Source of the DNA: Bacteroides sp.
GTDB taxonomy: Bacteria; Bacillota; Clostridia; Oscillospirales; Acutalibacteraceae
Direction of reading: 5' to 3'
DNA length: 64,000 nucleotides
Assembly (NCBI GenBank): GCA_023665085.1
Contig: JAMPEQ010000005.1
Span: forward strand, 1 to 64,000
The position numbers were made by a program, and so were the translations under genes. The notes beneath the pieces were generated by a model. It did not search any database. It was not told the DNA's origin and was given only the letters and a program-made list of their open reading frames with translations. Below are positions 1 to 9,946 of the stretch, piece by piece (within the stretch, counting starts at the first letter, position 1; every line of letters starts with the position of its first letter).

Positions 1-319
1 TAAATCTCTTTATTATGCACTTTTTTATTGTATACTTTCTCTTGACAATTTCACCAAAGCTACGCAATAAAACACATGCTCAACTGTTCGCCAAAACAAA
101 ATTCTTACAAAACTCATACAAGTATGCAGAAATAAAGCATGCATTTTTACCAAGAAATAAAAATGATACTTATACAAGTTTTGTGTATTAAATTTTGTTT
201 TGGCACAATTATTATAGCATTAATAAAAATGTTAGTCAATAATGGAGATATATGCAGATTAGGTGCTTTCGTAGGGCACGTCGTCCCAGACACACCGATG
301 TTATATACGAACATCACAC

Positions 320-357
320 AAAGCAAAACCACAGGTAAAATACCCGTGGTTTGCTTT
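320..357 (-). terminator. hairpin terminator downstream of the giant surface protein
   Basis: A long imperfect inverted repeat (AAAGCAAAACCAC... against ...GTGGTTTGCTTT, loop AAA) lies about 40 bases past the stop of the minus-strand surface protein. The outer A/T steps could serve as the U-tract in either direction. The rest of bases 1-395 is A+T-rich and shows no credible gene; the short open frames there lack ribosome binding sites. Confidence 0.6.
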
Positions 358-395
358 CGCTTTTCAGCCTATATTGCCTGCTAAGGAGGTAAAGT

Positions 396-3300
396 TTATT
401 TTGCAGTTTTCACTGTCTTTACAGACGACCATGTTGAATAAAGTCTTACTGTTTCGCCGTTTACATTTATGTCAGTATATGTACGGATACGAACATAATA
501 TTTTTTATTTGCTTTAAGTTTTCTTACTGTTTTTTTAGTAACACTTGTATCTTTCACATAAGCATGCTTGCGAACAGATTTAAAATTCTTGTCAGTTGCA
601 TACTGAATCTGATAACCTGTTGTCTGGTCTGCCTGCTTTTTATATTTTACAGTAAACTGCTTTTTACCCGATTCGATAGAGATCAAAGAAGTTTTCTTTG
701 GTCTGATTTTAAAGGAAACTGTTGTCTTGCCGGAATAATTTCCGATAAAGCTTACTGCTACATAATAGATACCTACATTAACTCTCTTTTTAGGATAAGT
801 CAGCTTGTAGTCAACATTTCTGACAAGCTTTTTGCCGTTTGCATCTTTAATAGTAATTGTAGGTGCATGTGACTTTTTATTGTAGGTGTATGTATGAGCT
901 GAGCTTTCGACGCTCTTAATCTTTGCAATAGTCTTTGTGCTTATAACATTTTTGCAGACTGTGCATGTGCTTGTTATACTTCCGTTGGCCGACATTGTAG
1001 CCTTTGTTGTTTTAGAAACTGTCTTATGACCGAGTGCATTTACATAATTATCCTTAACAGTATAATTACAATTCTTACAGTTATATACAGTGTAGCCCTT
1101 TGCAGTACATGTAGGTGCTATAGTCTGAGCAGGTGTAAGAACATGATTTACTGTATTTGTATAGCTGTCAGTATAAGAATTATTACAGCGCTGGCAGATA
1201 TAGGTTGTGTAACCCTTCTTTGTGCATGTAGGTGCTGTAACAATGCGCACATAGCTGTGATTAAGCATTGGTGTTGACTGCTGCTTTACAATAATTTCAC
1301 CGCATGTTCTGCAGTGGCTTCCATCTGTTAAGCCTGTGCTGATGCATGTTGCAGGAACAGCCTCGTCAAATACAACACTGTGAACATGACCTGTCGGCTT
1401 TGTGAAATCACCCTTGTGACTTTCACCGCAGACAGTACAGGTGTATGTGGTGTAGCCCTCATCCTCCTCTGTAGGCGGGGTAACTACTGTTACATAATTA
1501 TGCCCCGGTGAAGCAATATAATTGTCAGTCTTTTCAGCATTGCAGACTGTGCATCTGTAATCCGTATAGCCTGCAGCTGTGCAGGTTGGAGGCACAACAC
1601 TTACCATTTCATAATTATGAGGAACAAAATCAAGAAATTCTGCATAATAAGTATATTTACAAATTCTGCAGGTGTATTCAATATAACCAAGCTCTGTACA
1701 AGTTGGCGCTTGATAATATCTGTCATACTGATGACCTGTAGGAGAAATTGTATTGCCCTGCTTAAGAAGTTTACCGCAGTTAGCACAAACAACATCACCT
1801 GTATATCCGGGCTGTGTGCATGTAGCTGTTACAACATTTTCAGTAAATGTATTGTTATGCTGACATTCAACAATAATCTTTGCCCAGTGGGCGTAGAGTG
1901 TTGACGGATCTTCTTCCTGAACATAATCAGATGAAGTAAATTCTACACCGCCCTTAGAATGAGTAAACCAGCCTAAAAACTCATAGCCGTCACGTACAGG
2001 CTCACCTGCAAGGTCATATCTTGCACCGATTATCTGTGAAATGGTTTCTTCACCGTCAGTTCCGTCATTATAGATAAATCTGACATCCTTAAGCTTCAGC
2101 CAGCGTGCTGTTGCAGATGCAGTGCCGTCAATTGCATAATTAAATCTCATTCCGTTATACAAAATAGCATCGTCATCATATCCGTCAAGATACCAGCCGT
2201 CAAAATAATAACCGTCTCTTGTAGGTGTAGGAAGAGTTTTTATAATATCACCATAGCTTAAGTTTATTTCTTTAACATTGCACTGTCCGCCGTTTGCATT
2301 AAGTGTAATTTTAGTTTTATATCTTTTCCATGAAGCATACACAGTAAAATCATCTGTCTGTGTAACTTTCATATCAGCAGTAATATAATCATCACCGCCT
2401 TGAGTCAATGTCCAGCCGAGGAAGGTGTAGCCCGATCTGGTGATTTCAGGCAGTTCGCCGTACGGTCTGCCGTAAACAACTCTTCTGTTATATGCAATCA
2501 GTGATATAGCAGCACCATTGGCATCAAACTCCATGTCAACCTGACGGGAAAAAACACTTGCTACTGCTACTGCATCCTCAGTAATTTCAACTATATCACC
2601 ATTACTTACAAGCTTGCCGTTAATGATCCATCCGCCAAATTCTTTACCATAAGTGGTGCTTTCTGCTCTTGGCAGGTCATAAACACCGCCCTCTGTAACC
2701 ACCATAGAAACAGTGTCACAGTAAAGCTCGGGATCTTCAACAACAAATGTAATGGTATGACGTACAACTTTCCATACTGCATAAAGATTAACAGTAGTGT
2801 TGGCATCGTATTCATAAGGCTTTATCTGCTGTTCGTCAGTATATACAACTTCATTGCTGTTAGGCTCTGTTGCCCAGCCAAGAAAGATACCTTCTCTGTC
2901 TTCAGGTGAAATAACTGTTTCGTATGAAGTAAGAAATGCATCACTGCTGACATTTTCAACTGCAAAGCTGTCGGTTGCATAAACAGTTTTTCCGTCACTG
3001 GTGTTGAATCTGAAGTCAACATTTCCGTTTTTAACAATAACGGCATAGAAATTAATTACACCGCCGTTTTCAGAGGTAAGATTCAAAACTCTTGTTCCGA
3101 CACCATACTCAACATTCTTTGTTCCCTTTTCTGTGGTCCAGCCGATAAGGGTTTCATTGTCACCCTCGATAGAATAATTTTCATCACCGATTGATATACC
3201 GTATATGCTTTCAATCTGGGATTTCAAATATGTTTTGGTAAGGGTATTATACACCACTGTGCTTCTGCAGAGGAATGTGTCACCATCATAATAATCTATA

Positions 3301-6300
3301 TAATATGTATTTGGTTCCCACACTGCATAGAGATAGCCGTTTCCGTTGCTGTCTGTAACAAGCTCAACATTTTCAGCACCATCTTTGTAGTCAACACTGC
3401 TTGCATAAGGACTTCTTGACCAGCCGGCAAAATGATAACCTTCCTTGCTGATATTCATTGTATCAAATTTTCTGAGCTCTCCGCCTTGGGCATAGTTATA
3501 AGCCTCTGAAGCGATTACTGTGCCGTCACTGACATAATGAATAGTTGACTCATCTCTTATGAAAACTGCATAAATACTTACAACTCCGCCTGTTGAAGAA
3601 ATGTCTGACACCATCTGACCATCGTTCCACATAACTGTATCAGAATTTACAGCTTTGCTCCAGCCCGCAAAATGATGTCCCTTTTTATAGTTTGTAATAC
3701 CAAGCTCCTCGGCAGTTTTAAGCGGACTTGCCACACCGAAAACATGAGTTGATGTATTTATACGTCTTGTGCCGATACAATAGCTTACAGTATAGGTTTC
3801 GCCAAACCAGTGGGCATACAGAGTATGATCTGAATCACTATTTACTATTGAATTTAAATCAACTCTTGTACCGCCTGATTTTGCAGTATACCAGCCGTCA
3901 AAATAATAACCGCTGGTGCTTGTTGCTGCAGGAAGTTCACCATATGTTTTTCCGACAGTTACTAATTTTGATGATGTATCACATTTGCCGCCGTTTGCAT
4001 CAAATTTAACATTTACCGAATTAACCTTTGAAAGTGTTACAGCTGTTGTACCTGTAGCACCGTTGAGGATTTTTACTGCAAAATTATATTTTATGCCTTT
4101 TTCAAGCCTGTAGGTAATTCTGAAGTTTACTCCGTCACCTGAAATTTCATCAGAAATAAGCTCTTTCATATTTGCATCAAGAATTGCACCTCTGGTATTC
4201 TTGTCACCGGCTGATGAAAATTCATAAGAACCTGTTACTGACGGCATAAACGAATAGTAAATTACTTCGTTTGCCTTGCTGATAACAGCAGTTGACGAAA
4301 CATCAAGTTCTAATATATCATATGACACAAATACTGCATAAAGATATACATTAGCACCCTGTTCAGAGGCAAGATTTTTGAATGTTTCACCCGGTTTGAA
4401 ATCAAGTGTGCTTTCGTCAGCTGACAGTGACCAGCCTGCAAATTTATATCCTGTTCTTGAATAAACGCTATTGGTAATTTTGTATTCCTGGTCATATGTA
4501 AGAGATGATGTCTCTGATACATTTTTAGTGCCATTGTAATATTTTACCTTATACGTAATAGGAGCATATTCAGCCACAAGCACAATGGTTGATGTACTTT
4601 CTGCAACATCATCTATTGATGCGTCTGTTTCATCTTCGTAACACCAACCCTTAAAAGTGTAGCCTTCAGGGGCAGTAACAGCAGGAAAATCTTTGCCCAG
4701 TGCATCTGAATAAGGCTGATCATAGTAAACAAAGCTTGACTCAACATCACATCTTCCTTTGCCTGCATCAAATATAATTTTTACAGGATCGCCTTGCCAG
4801 TGAGCATAAAGAGTGTGGTCATTAATATTTCCGTTTACAGTTTCGGCAGTTACGCATGTTCCGCCGCTCTTTTGTGTATACCAGCCCATAAAGGTGCTGT
4901 CTGCTTTAAGAGGAACAGGAAGTGTGCCGTATTTTTCACCATACATAACTTCTTTATCGGTAATGCCGCATATACCGCCGTTTGCATCAAAGGTAACTAC
5001 AGCCTTGCCTGCATTTGTGTTTACATTATAGTTATTATTTACTGCATAATTATAAGCATAACTATCAGCTTCTGTAATTATTGTAAATTTATTCTTTATA
5101 TTTGAAAAAGCGCCACTTGCTATACGTGTAACAGAGCTTGGAATGCTGATTGTAACCAGCTGTGTATTTCCAAAGGCACTTGAACCGATCCTTTCTACAC
5201 CATCTTCAATCATTACATAGCGAAGTCCTGAATAGTAAAAAGCATTAGTACTTATTTGGGTACAGCTTGCAGGTATAGTTATAAATTCAAGTGAATTACA
5301 ATAACTGAAACAACTATAAGCTATTTCTGTTGTACCGCCAAGCTCAACCTCTGAAAGCTTTGAACAGTTTTCAAACATATATTCACCTAAAGGTGCTGAA
5401 AAATCATTGTCGAAAGTAACCTTTGTAAGCTCTTCGCAATATGAAAAAGCATCGGACTCAATAGTCTTTACACTGGCAGGAATAGTAATCTCTGTCAATC
5501 CTGTGCAACATGAAAATGCAAGTGATGAAATAGTTTCCACTGTATCAGGAATTGTATAAGCACCCTGTCTGCCTGACGGATACAGTACCAATGTTTTTAA
5601 ATCCTTTGAAAATACAACACCGTCAACATCGGTAAAATCAGGATTATTATCTTTTACATAAATGTTCCTGAGATTAATACAGCCCTCAAACTGAGCGTTA
5701 TCTTTTGAAATCTCATTTACAAATGCAGGAATTGTAATCTCTTCTAACGACTCACATGTATAAAACATCTCTGCCGGCAGATACTCCAGTGCAGGAGGAA
5801 GAATCACTTTCTCAAGAGAAGTACAGCCGTCAAATATACCATCACCTACTAACACTGCAGGAGATTTGCTCATATCAGCAGTTTTCAAATCAACACATGA
5901 AATAAAAATGCTGTCAGATATTTCATCAAGAGTGCTTGGTGCAGTAAATGAAGTGATACCACTCTTACAGAAAGCCTGGCTTCCTATTGCTTTAAGTCCC
6001 TCGTTAAAATCCATTTTCTGCAGATCATAGCAAAATGCAAAAGCCTTCTCGTCAATGGTTTTAAGCGTTGACGGACAGTTTACATTCCTCAGCTTATAAT
6101 TTCTGATAAATGCCTGATCACCGATATATTCAAGCCCCTCAGGCAAAACTATGGACTCCAGAATACTGCATGCGGTAAAAGCTCTTGTATCTATATATTT
6201 GAGCGTTGAAGGCAGTGACACATCTGTCAGAGCAGAAAAGCTTTGGAAACAGTTATCTCCTATGGCAGTAATACCCTCTTCAACCACAACAGATGTGATT

Positions 6301-6515
6301 GTATTACAGAAATCTGACCATGGTCTATCTGCAGCCTTAGCGTAGGCAGTCATTTCACCTGTGCCCGAAACAGTCAGCACTGTGCCGTCAATAGTATATG
6401 TTGCTGATTCACCGCAGCTGCCTGAAGTGCTTAAGGCATAGGCTGAAAAATCAAGCCCTGCGGTAATACTTGAAAGCATTACTATTGAAAGTATAAGGCT
6501 TATAAATCTTTTCAT
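396..6515 (-). CDS. giant secreted repeat protein: BspA-type LRR, InlB-type repeats, Cys/His repeats, Fn3-like end
   Basis: A 2039-residue secreted protein, probably an adhesin or binding protein; the ligand is unknown. The start at 6515 follows AGGAGG at about 6525-6530 and gives a clean signal peptide (MKRFISLILSIVML..., cut near AYA-LS). Order: BspA-type LRR_5 repeats (about 55-505), then about twelve InlB/Flg_new beta repeats ending LYAHW or LYAVF (about 510-1520), interrupted by one jelly-roll-like segment resembling a bacterial pre-peptidase domain. Next come eight 40-residue repeats with PTC...GYT.Y.C..C...GH (about 1525-1850), then an Ig-like and a C-terminal Fn3-like domain. There is no LPXTG motif, SLH domain or C-terminal membrane anchor, so the mode of cell attachment is unclear. 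It appears monocistronic. Family assignment by repeat pattern is firm; function is inferred. Confidence 0.9.
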   Translation of the reverse strand: MKRFISLILSIVMLSSITAGLDFSAYALSTSGSCGESATYTIDGTVLTVSGTGEMTAYAKAADRPWSDFCNTITSVVVEEGITAIGDNCFQSFSALTDVSLPSTLKYIDTRAFTACSILESIVLPEGLEYIGDQAFIRNYKLRNVNCPSTLKTIDEKAFAFCYDLQKMDFNEGLKAIGSQAFCKSGITSFTAPSTLDEISDSIFISCVDLKTADMSKSPAVLVGDGIFDGCTSLEKVILPPALEYLPAEMFYTCESLEEITIPAFVNEISKDNAQFEGCINLRNIYVKDNNPDFTDVDGVVFSKDLKTLVLYPSGRQGAYTIPDTVETISSLAFSCCTGLTEITIPASVKTIESDAFSYCEELTKVTFDNDFSAPLGEYMFENCSKLSEVELGGTTEIAYSCFSYCNSLEFITIPASCTQISTNAFYYSGLRYVMIEDGVERIGSSAFGNTQLVTISIPSSVTRIASGAFSNIKNKFTIITEADSYAYNYAVNNNYNVNTNAGKAVVTFDANGGICGITDKEVMYGEKYGTLPVPLKADSTFMGWYTQKSGGTCVTAETVNGNINDHTLYAHWQGDPVKIIFDAGKGRCDVESSFVYYDQPYSDALGKDFPAVTAPEGYTFKGWCYEDETDASIDDVAESTSTIVLVAEYAPITYKVKYYNGTKNVSETSSLTYDQEYKITNSVYSRTGYKFAGWSLSADESTLDFKPGETFKNLASEQGANVYLYAVFVSYDILELDVSSTAVISKANEVIYYSFMPSVTGSYEFSSAGDKNTRGAILDANMKELISDEISGDGVNFRITYRLEKGIKYNFAVKILNGATGTTAVTLSKVNSVNVKFDANGGKCDTSSKLVTVGKTYGELPAATSTSGYYFDGWYTAKSGGTRVDLNSIVNSDSDHTLYAHWFGETYTVSYCIGTRRINTSTHVFGVASPLKTAEELGITNYKKGHHFAGWSKAVNSDTVMWNDGQMVSDISSTGGVVSIYAVFIRDESTIHYVSDGTVIASEAYNYAQGGELRKFDTMNISKEGYHFAGWSRSPYASSVDYKDGAENVELVTDSNGNGYLYAVWEPNTYYIDYYDGDTFLCRSTVVYNTLTKTYLKSQIESIYGISIGDENYSIEGDNETLIGWTTEKGTKNVEYGVGTRVLNLTSENGGVINFYAVIVKNGNVDFRFNTSDGKTVYATDSFAVENVSSDAFLTSYETVISPEDREGIFLGWATEPNSNEVVYTDEQQIKPYEYDANTTVNLYAVWKVVRHTITFVVEDPELYCDTVSMVVTEGGVYDLPRAESTTYGKEFGGWIINGKLVSNGDIVEITEDAVAVASVFSRQVDMEFDANGAAISLIAYNRRVVYGRPYGELPEITRSGYTFLGWTLTQGGDDYITADMKVTQTDDFTVYASWKRYKTKITLNANGGQCNVKEINLSYGDIIKTLPTPTRDGYYFDGWYLDGYDDDAILYNGMRFNYAIDGTASATARWLKLKDVRFIYNDGTDGEETISQIIGARYDLAGEPVRDGYEFLGWFTHSKGGVEFTSSDYVQEEDPSTLYAHWAKIIVECQHNNTFTENVVTATCTQPGYTGDVVCANCGKLLKQGNTISPTGHQYDRYYQAPTCTELGYIEYTCRICKYTYYAEFLDFVPHNYEMVSVVPPTCTAAGYTDYRCTVCNAEKTDNYIASPGHNYVTVVTPPTEEDEGYTTYTCTVCGESHKGDFTKPTGHVHSVVFDEAVPATCISTGLTDGSHCRTCGEIIVKQQSTPMLNHSYVRIVTAPTCTKKGYTTYICQRCNNSYTDSYTNTVNHVLTPAQTIAPTCTAKGYTVYNCKNCNYTVKDNYVNALGHKTVSKTTKATMSANGSITSTCTVCKNVISTKTIAKIKSVESSAHTYTYNKKSHAPTITIKDANGKKLVRNVDYKLTYPKKRVNVGIYYVAVSFIGNYSGKTTVSFKIRPKKTSLISIESGKKQFTVKYKKQADQTTGYQIQYATDKNFKSVRKHAYVKDTSVTKKTVRKLKANKKYYVRIRTYTDINVNGETVRLYSTWSSVKTVKTAK

Positions 6516-6772
6516 AAAATATTTCCTCCTTTTTATTACAGCAAATGCAGATATCAGTTCAGCAAAATAGTCATCTGCATTCTTTGCTTCTATCTGCACT
6601 ATAGCACAAAAAAATCAATTTGTCTCAAAATATGCAAAAAAGTATTGTTTTTTCTACATTTTCGCAATATATAGATGAAAATTTTTCAAGTTAATGAAAA
6701 AATACCCGTAAAAACACACATTCTGAATATCACCGGTTACTATGGAAACGACTAAATATAAAGACATTATAT

Positions 6773-6801
6773 TTGACAATTTAAGTATTTGTTGATATAC
6801 T
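6773..6801 (+). promoter_or_regulatory. sigma-A-type promoter for zapA
   Basis: TTGACA at 6773-6778, a 17-base spacer and TATACT at 6796-6801, about 42 bases before the zapA start. A near-perfect vegetative promoter. Confidence 0.75.
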
Positions 6802-6842
6802 ATAAAAGTAAATTTGTCGATTGTTATATGAGGGTGTCGATT

Positions 6843-7196
6843 ATGAATAAAAACAAGGTACACGTAAGAATAGGCGGAGCAAGCTACACTATCGTTACAG
6901 AAGATGACAGCGAATATGTAGAAAATCTTGCAGAGATATTAAATAATGAAATCCGCTCAATCTGCAACGCTAACCCAACATTGTCAATAACACAGGCTGC
7001 TGTACTTGTTGCACTTGATCAGGCAGATGCCTGCAAAAAAGCCTCTGCTGCTGCCGATAATCTCAGAGTTCAGATAAAGGACTACTTAGAGGAAAGCTCA
7101 AGAGCAAGAATGGAAGTTGATGTTGCAAGACGTGAAGTTGAGCGCCTTAACAGAGAAATTTACGACCTCAGAAATAAATTGGCAGACAAAAAATAA
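6843..7196 (+). CDS. zapA: cell division protein ZapA
   Basis: A 117-residue ZapA homologue, which promotes FtsZ filament bundling at the division ring. The N-terminal part (KVHVRIGGASYTIVTEDD) is the typical ZapA head, and the rest is one long helix ending in a coiled coil rich in R, E and L. An upstream in-frame start at 6789 exists, but ATG 6843 is preceded by a GAGGG ribosome binding site at 6830-6834, lies downstream of a strong promoter and matches the family N-terminus. The U32 peptidase gene follows after 18 bases, so the two are probably co-transcribed; zapA next to a U32 gene is a common Firmicutes arrangement. Confidence 0.88.
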   Translation: MNKNKVHVRIGGASYTIVTEDDSEYVENLAEILNNEIRSICNANPTLSITQAAVLVALDQADACKKASAAADNLRVQIKDYLEESSRARMEVDVARREVERLNREIYDLRNKLADKK

Positions 7197-7214
7197 AATT
7201 TAGGATATATAAAT

Positions 7215-9215
7215 ATGAACTTAGAAATTTTGGCCCCTGCAGGAAGCATGGAGTCATTGATTGCCGGTGTTCGCAGTGGTGCAAACGCAGTCTACCTGGG
7301 TGGAAGGCTGTTCAATGCCCGTCGCAATGCCGGCAATTTTGATGTCCATGGGCTGACAGAGGCAGTAAAATATTGTCATCAGCGTGCTGTAAAGGTTTAT
7401 CTTACACTCAACATTCTTATCAGTGATGATGAAATGGAAAGTGCTTATAATTTTGTAAAAGAGGCTCTTAATGCGGGTGTTGACGCATTTATTGTGCAGG
7501 ATATAGGCACTGCAAAGATGATTAAAAGTTGTTTTCCGAGTGCAAGACTGCACGGCTCAACTCAGATGAGCATTATGACACCTGCAGGTGCAAAAAAGGC
7601 AGAAGAGCTTGGATTCAGCAGAATAGTTCTTCCCCGTGAAATGAGCAGAGAGGAAATAGCAGAAATACGCAGAAGTACTGATCTGGAATTAGAGCTTTTT
7701 GTTCACGGTGCACTTTGCATGTGCGTATCAGGACAGTGCTATCTTTCATCTATGTTCGGCTCACGAAGCGGAAACCGCGGACTATGCGCCCAGCCCTGCC
7801 GTCTGCCCTTTACTGCTAAGGGAGACAAAAAGGAATGTGCTTTGTCGCTGAAGGATTTAAGCTTAATTAATCATATTGACGAGCTTGACGGAATTGCCTC
7901 TCTTAAAATTGAAGGCAGAATGAAACGCCCTGAATATGTCAGCGCATCTGTTACCGCAGTAAAAAAAGCAATTGACGGCACGCTGACAGGAAATGACACT
8001 ATAAAGCTGCGCAGTGTATTCTCCAGAAGCGGATTTACTGACGGATATTTTACAGGCCAAACAGGTCATGATATGTTCGGCACGCGTCAAAAGGAGGATG
8101 TTGTGCTGGCAAAAAATGTTCTGAAGGAAATCAGTCACAGCTACGACAACGAAAATCCCCTTTTGCCTATTGACCTGAGCTTTGTATGCAAAAGAGGTAA
8201 AAAGGCAGAATTAACTGCATCCGCACTCGGAAAAACTGTAACAGCAGTCGGTGATATTCCCGAAGAGGCTATCAATAAGCCGATGACTGAAGATTTATTA
8301 AAGCAAAGGCTCGGCAAGCTGGGCGGTACACAGTTTTACCTGAACAAAATAGAAATTTCACTTGATGAAGGACTTATTCTCCCTGCATCAAAAATCAACG
8401 AGCTTCGCAGAACAGCTATCGAAAAGCTGACCGAAAGCGAGGAAAGAGAAGTACCTGCAAAAGCTTTCACACCAATTGAGGCTGCATCAAAAGGTAACAT
8501 AAATTATATTACAGCCAGCTTTACCGATGCGTCACAGATACCTGACAAGCACCCTTTCAGGCATGTATTTATTCCGCTTAACAGCACTATTGAAGACTTC
8601 GTTGACAATCGTGCAGGAGTTGTTCTGCCCAGAGGATTATTCGGCATAGAAAGCAAGGTTAAAGAACGGCTTGAAAAATTAAAGAAGGCAGGTGTGTGCA
8701 AGGCACTTTGCGGAAATATCGGTTCATACACGCTTGCTGAGGAAATGGGCTTTGAGGTATTCGGTGATTTCGGACTTAACATATATAATTCCCTTTCTGC
8801 CGAACAGATTGACAATCCTATTTTATCCTTTGAGCTTACTCTTGAGCAAATTTCAAAAATCAATGCAAAAAACACAGGCATCATCATTTACGGCAATGTT
8901 CCACTGATGATGACACGAAACTGCCCTGTAAAAAACAGCATAGGATGCTATGAATGCAATAAAAACGGCAGATTGACCGACAGAAAAAATATTGAATTTC
9001 CTGTTATCTGCTCAGAATACCCTTGTGTTGAGATACTTAACAGTGTTCCTGTTTATATGCTTGACAGAATGAGTGAGGTCAAGGCTGATTTCGGTCATTT
9101 CTATTTTTCAACAGAAAGCGTCAGAGATATTGAAAACATTATTGAACTTTACAAAAACAGGTCTAATCCCCCATTTCCGCACACAAGAGGACTTTATTAC
9201 AGAGGTACATTATAA
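7215..9215 (+). CDS. U32 family peptidase / RlhA-like protein
   Basis: A 666-residue U32 family protein. The opening LEILAPAGSMESL, the HGALCMCVSGQCYLSS segment and the following RGLCAQPCR Cys cluster (about residues 165-200) are the family signature; these Cys probably bind an Fe-S cluster. Two branches are known: collagenase-like peptidases, and RlhA/YdcP, which makes 5-hydroxycytidine in 23S rRNA. The full length with an extra C-terminal domain (including a second Cys-rich stretch, NCPVKNSIGCYECNK) fits the longer Firmicutes RlhA-like form. The stop overlaps the start of maf by one base (TAATG), so translation is coupled. Exact substrate is not decided by sequence alone. Confidence 0.85.
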   Translation: MNLEILAPAGSMESLIAGVRSGANAVYLGGRLFNARRNAGNFDVHGLTEAVKYCHQRAVKVYLTLNILISDDEMESAYNFVKEALNAGVDAFIVQDIGTAKMIKSCFPSARLHGSTQMSIMTPAGAKKAEELGFSRIVLPREMSREEIAEIRRSTDLELELFVHGALCMCVSGQCYLSSMFGSRSGNRGLCAQPCRLPFTAKGDKKECALSLKDLSLINHIDELDGIASLKIEGRMKRPEYVSASVTAVKKAIDGTLTGNDTIKLRSVFSRSGFTDGYFTGQTGHDMFGTRQKEDVVLAKNVLKEISHSYDNENPLLPIDLSFVCKRGKKAELTASALGKTVTAVGDIPEEAINKPMTEDLLKQRLGKLGGTQFYLNKIEISLDEGLILPASKINELRRTAIEKLTESEEREVPAKAFTPIEAASKGNINYITASFTDASQIPDKHPFRHVFIPLNSTIEDFVDNRAGVVLPRGLFGIESKVKERLEKLKKAGVCKALCGNIGSYTLAEEMGFEVFGDFGLNIYNSLSAEQIDNPILSFELTLEQISKINAKNTGIIIYGNVPLMMTRNCPVKNSIGCYECNKNGRLTDRKNIEFPVICSEYPCVEILNSVPVYMLDRMSEVKADFGHFYFSTESVRDIENIIELYKNRSNPPFPHTRGLYYRGTL

Positions 9216-9748
9216 TGATTATACTTGCATCAAAATCACCAAGAAGAAAAGAGCTTTTATCGCTGATAACAACAGATTTTATAATAAAATCCGCAGATGT
9301 TGACGAAACTCTGCCCTTTGAGATGACACCTCAGAAGGCAGTGGAATACCTGTCAAAAATCAAAGCTGAGCCTTTTAGAAACTGCACTGACACTGTAATC
9401 GGAGCAGACACTGTTGTTGCAATAGATGATAAAATACTCGGCAAGCCTGCAAATGAGCAGGAGGCATACAGCATGCTGAAACTGCTTTCAGGAAGAACGC
9501 ACAGTGTTTTTACAGGAGTTACAGTAATCACTCCTGAAAAGACAAGCACCTTTTCAGTTGAGACACAGGTAGAATTCTTTGATTTGACAGACGACGAAAT
9601 TTACAGCTATATTGCTACAGGGGAATGCATGGACAAGGCAGGGAGCTACGGCATTCAGGGCAAGGGCGGACTGCTTGTTAAACGGATTAACGGCGACTAC
9701 GCAAATGTTGTCGGACTGCCTGTAAGCACACTGAATAAGCGCTTATAA
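9215..9748 (+). CDS. maf: Maf-like nucleoside triphosphate pyrophosphatase
   Basis: A 177-residue Maf/YhdE family house-cleaning enzyme that hydrolyses non-canonical or excess NTPs (dTTP/UTP type) to the monophosphate and pyrophosphate. Visible motifs: ASKSPRRKELL at the N-terminus (phosphate-binding), GADTVVAIDD (acidic catalytic Asp) and GSYGIQGKGG near the C-terminus. Length is normal. It starts on the last base of the upstream stop codon and is the last gene of the zapA-U32-maf operon. In Firmicutes Maf often sits near division or shape genes, which fits zapA here. Confidence 0.9.
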   Translation: MIILASKSPRRKELLSLITTDFIIKSADVDETLPFEMTPQKAVEYLSKIKAEPFRNCTDTVIGADTVVAIDDKILGKPANEQEAYSMLKLLSGRTHSVFTGVTVITPEKTSTFSVETQVEFFDLTDDEIYSYIATGECMDKAGSYGIQGKGGLLVKRINGDYANVVGLPVSTLNKRL

Positions 9749-9795
9749 ATATAATAGAAAATGGTCGAATATGATTTATATTTGAATAAAAACTC

Positions 9796-9824
9796 TTGAA
9801 TTATGCATAAAAAAATGATAAAAT
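9796..9824 (+). promoter_or_regulatory. probable promoter for the PHP phosphoesterase gene
   Basis: TTGAAT at 9796-9801, 17-base spacer, TAAAAT at 9819-9824. This leaves an untranslated leader of about 115 bases before 9947, in which I see no riboswitch. Confidence 0.45.
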
Positions 9825-9946
9825 AATTTTATATGTTACAATATCTGTTATTACTTAACCAACATAATTGATAGGTATTATACAAATTTACAAAGTAAAC
9901 AATGAACAAAATGGCAAATTTCCACTGATTTGAAAGGAGTTATGTT

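Noticed and set aside
139-384. Small genes on either strand at the left edge
   Set aside because: Both frames cross the terminator hairpin, lack ribosome binding sites and have no recognisable composition.
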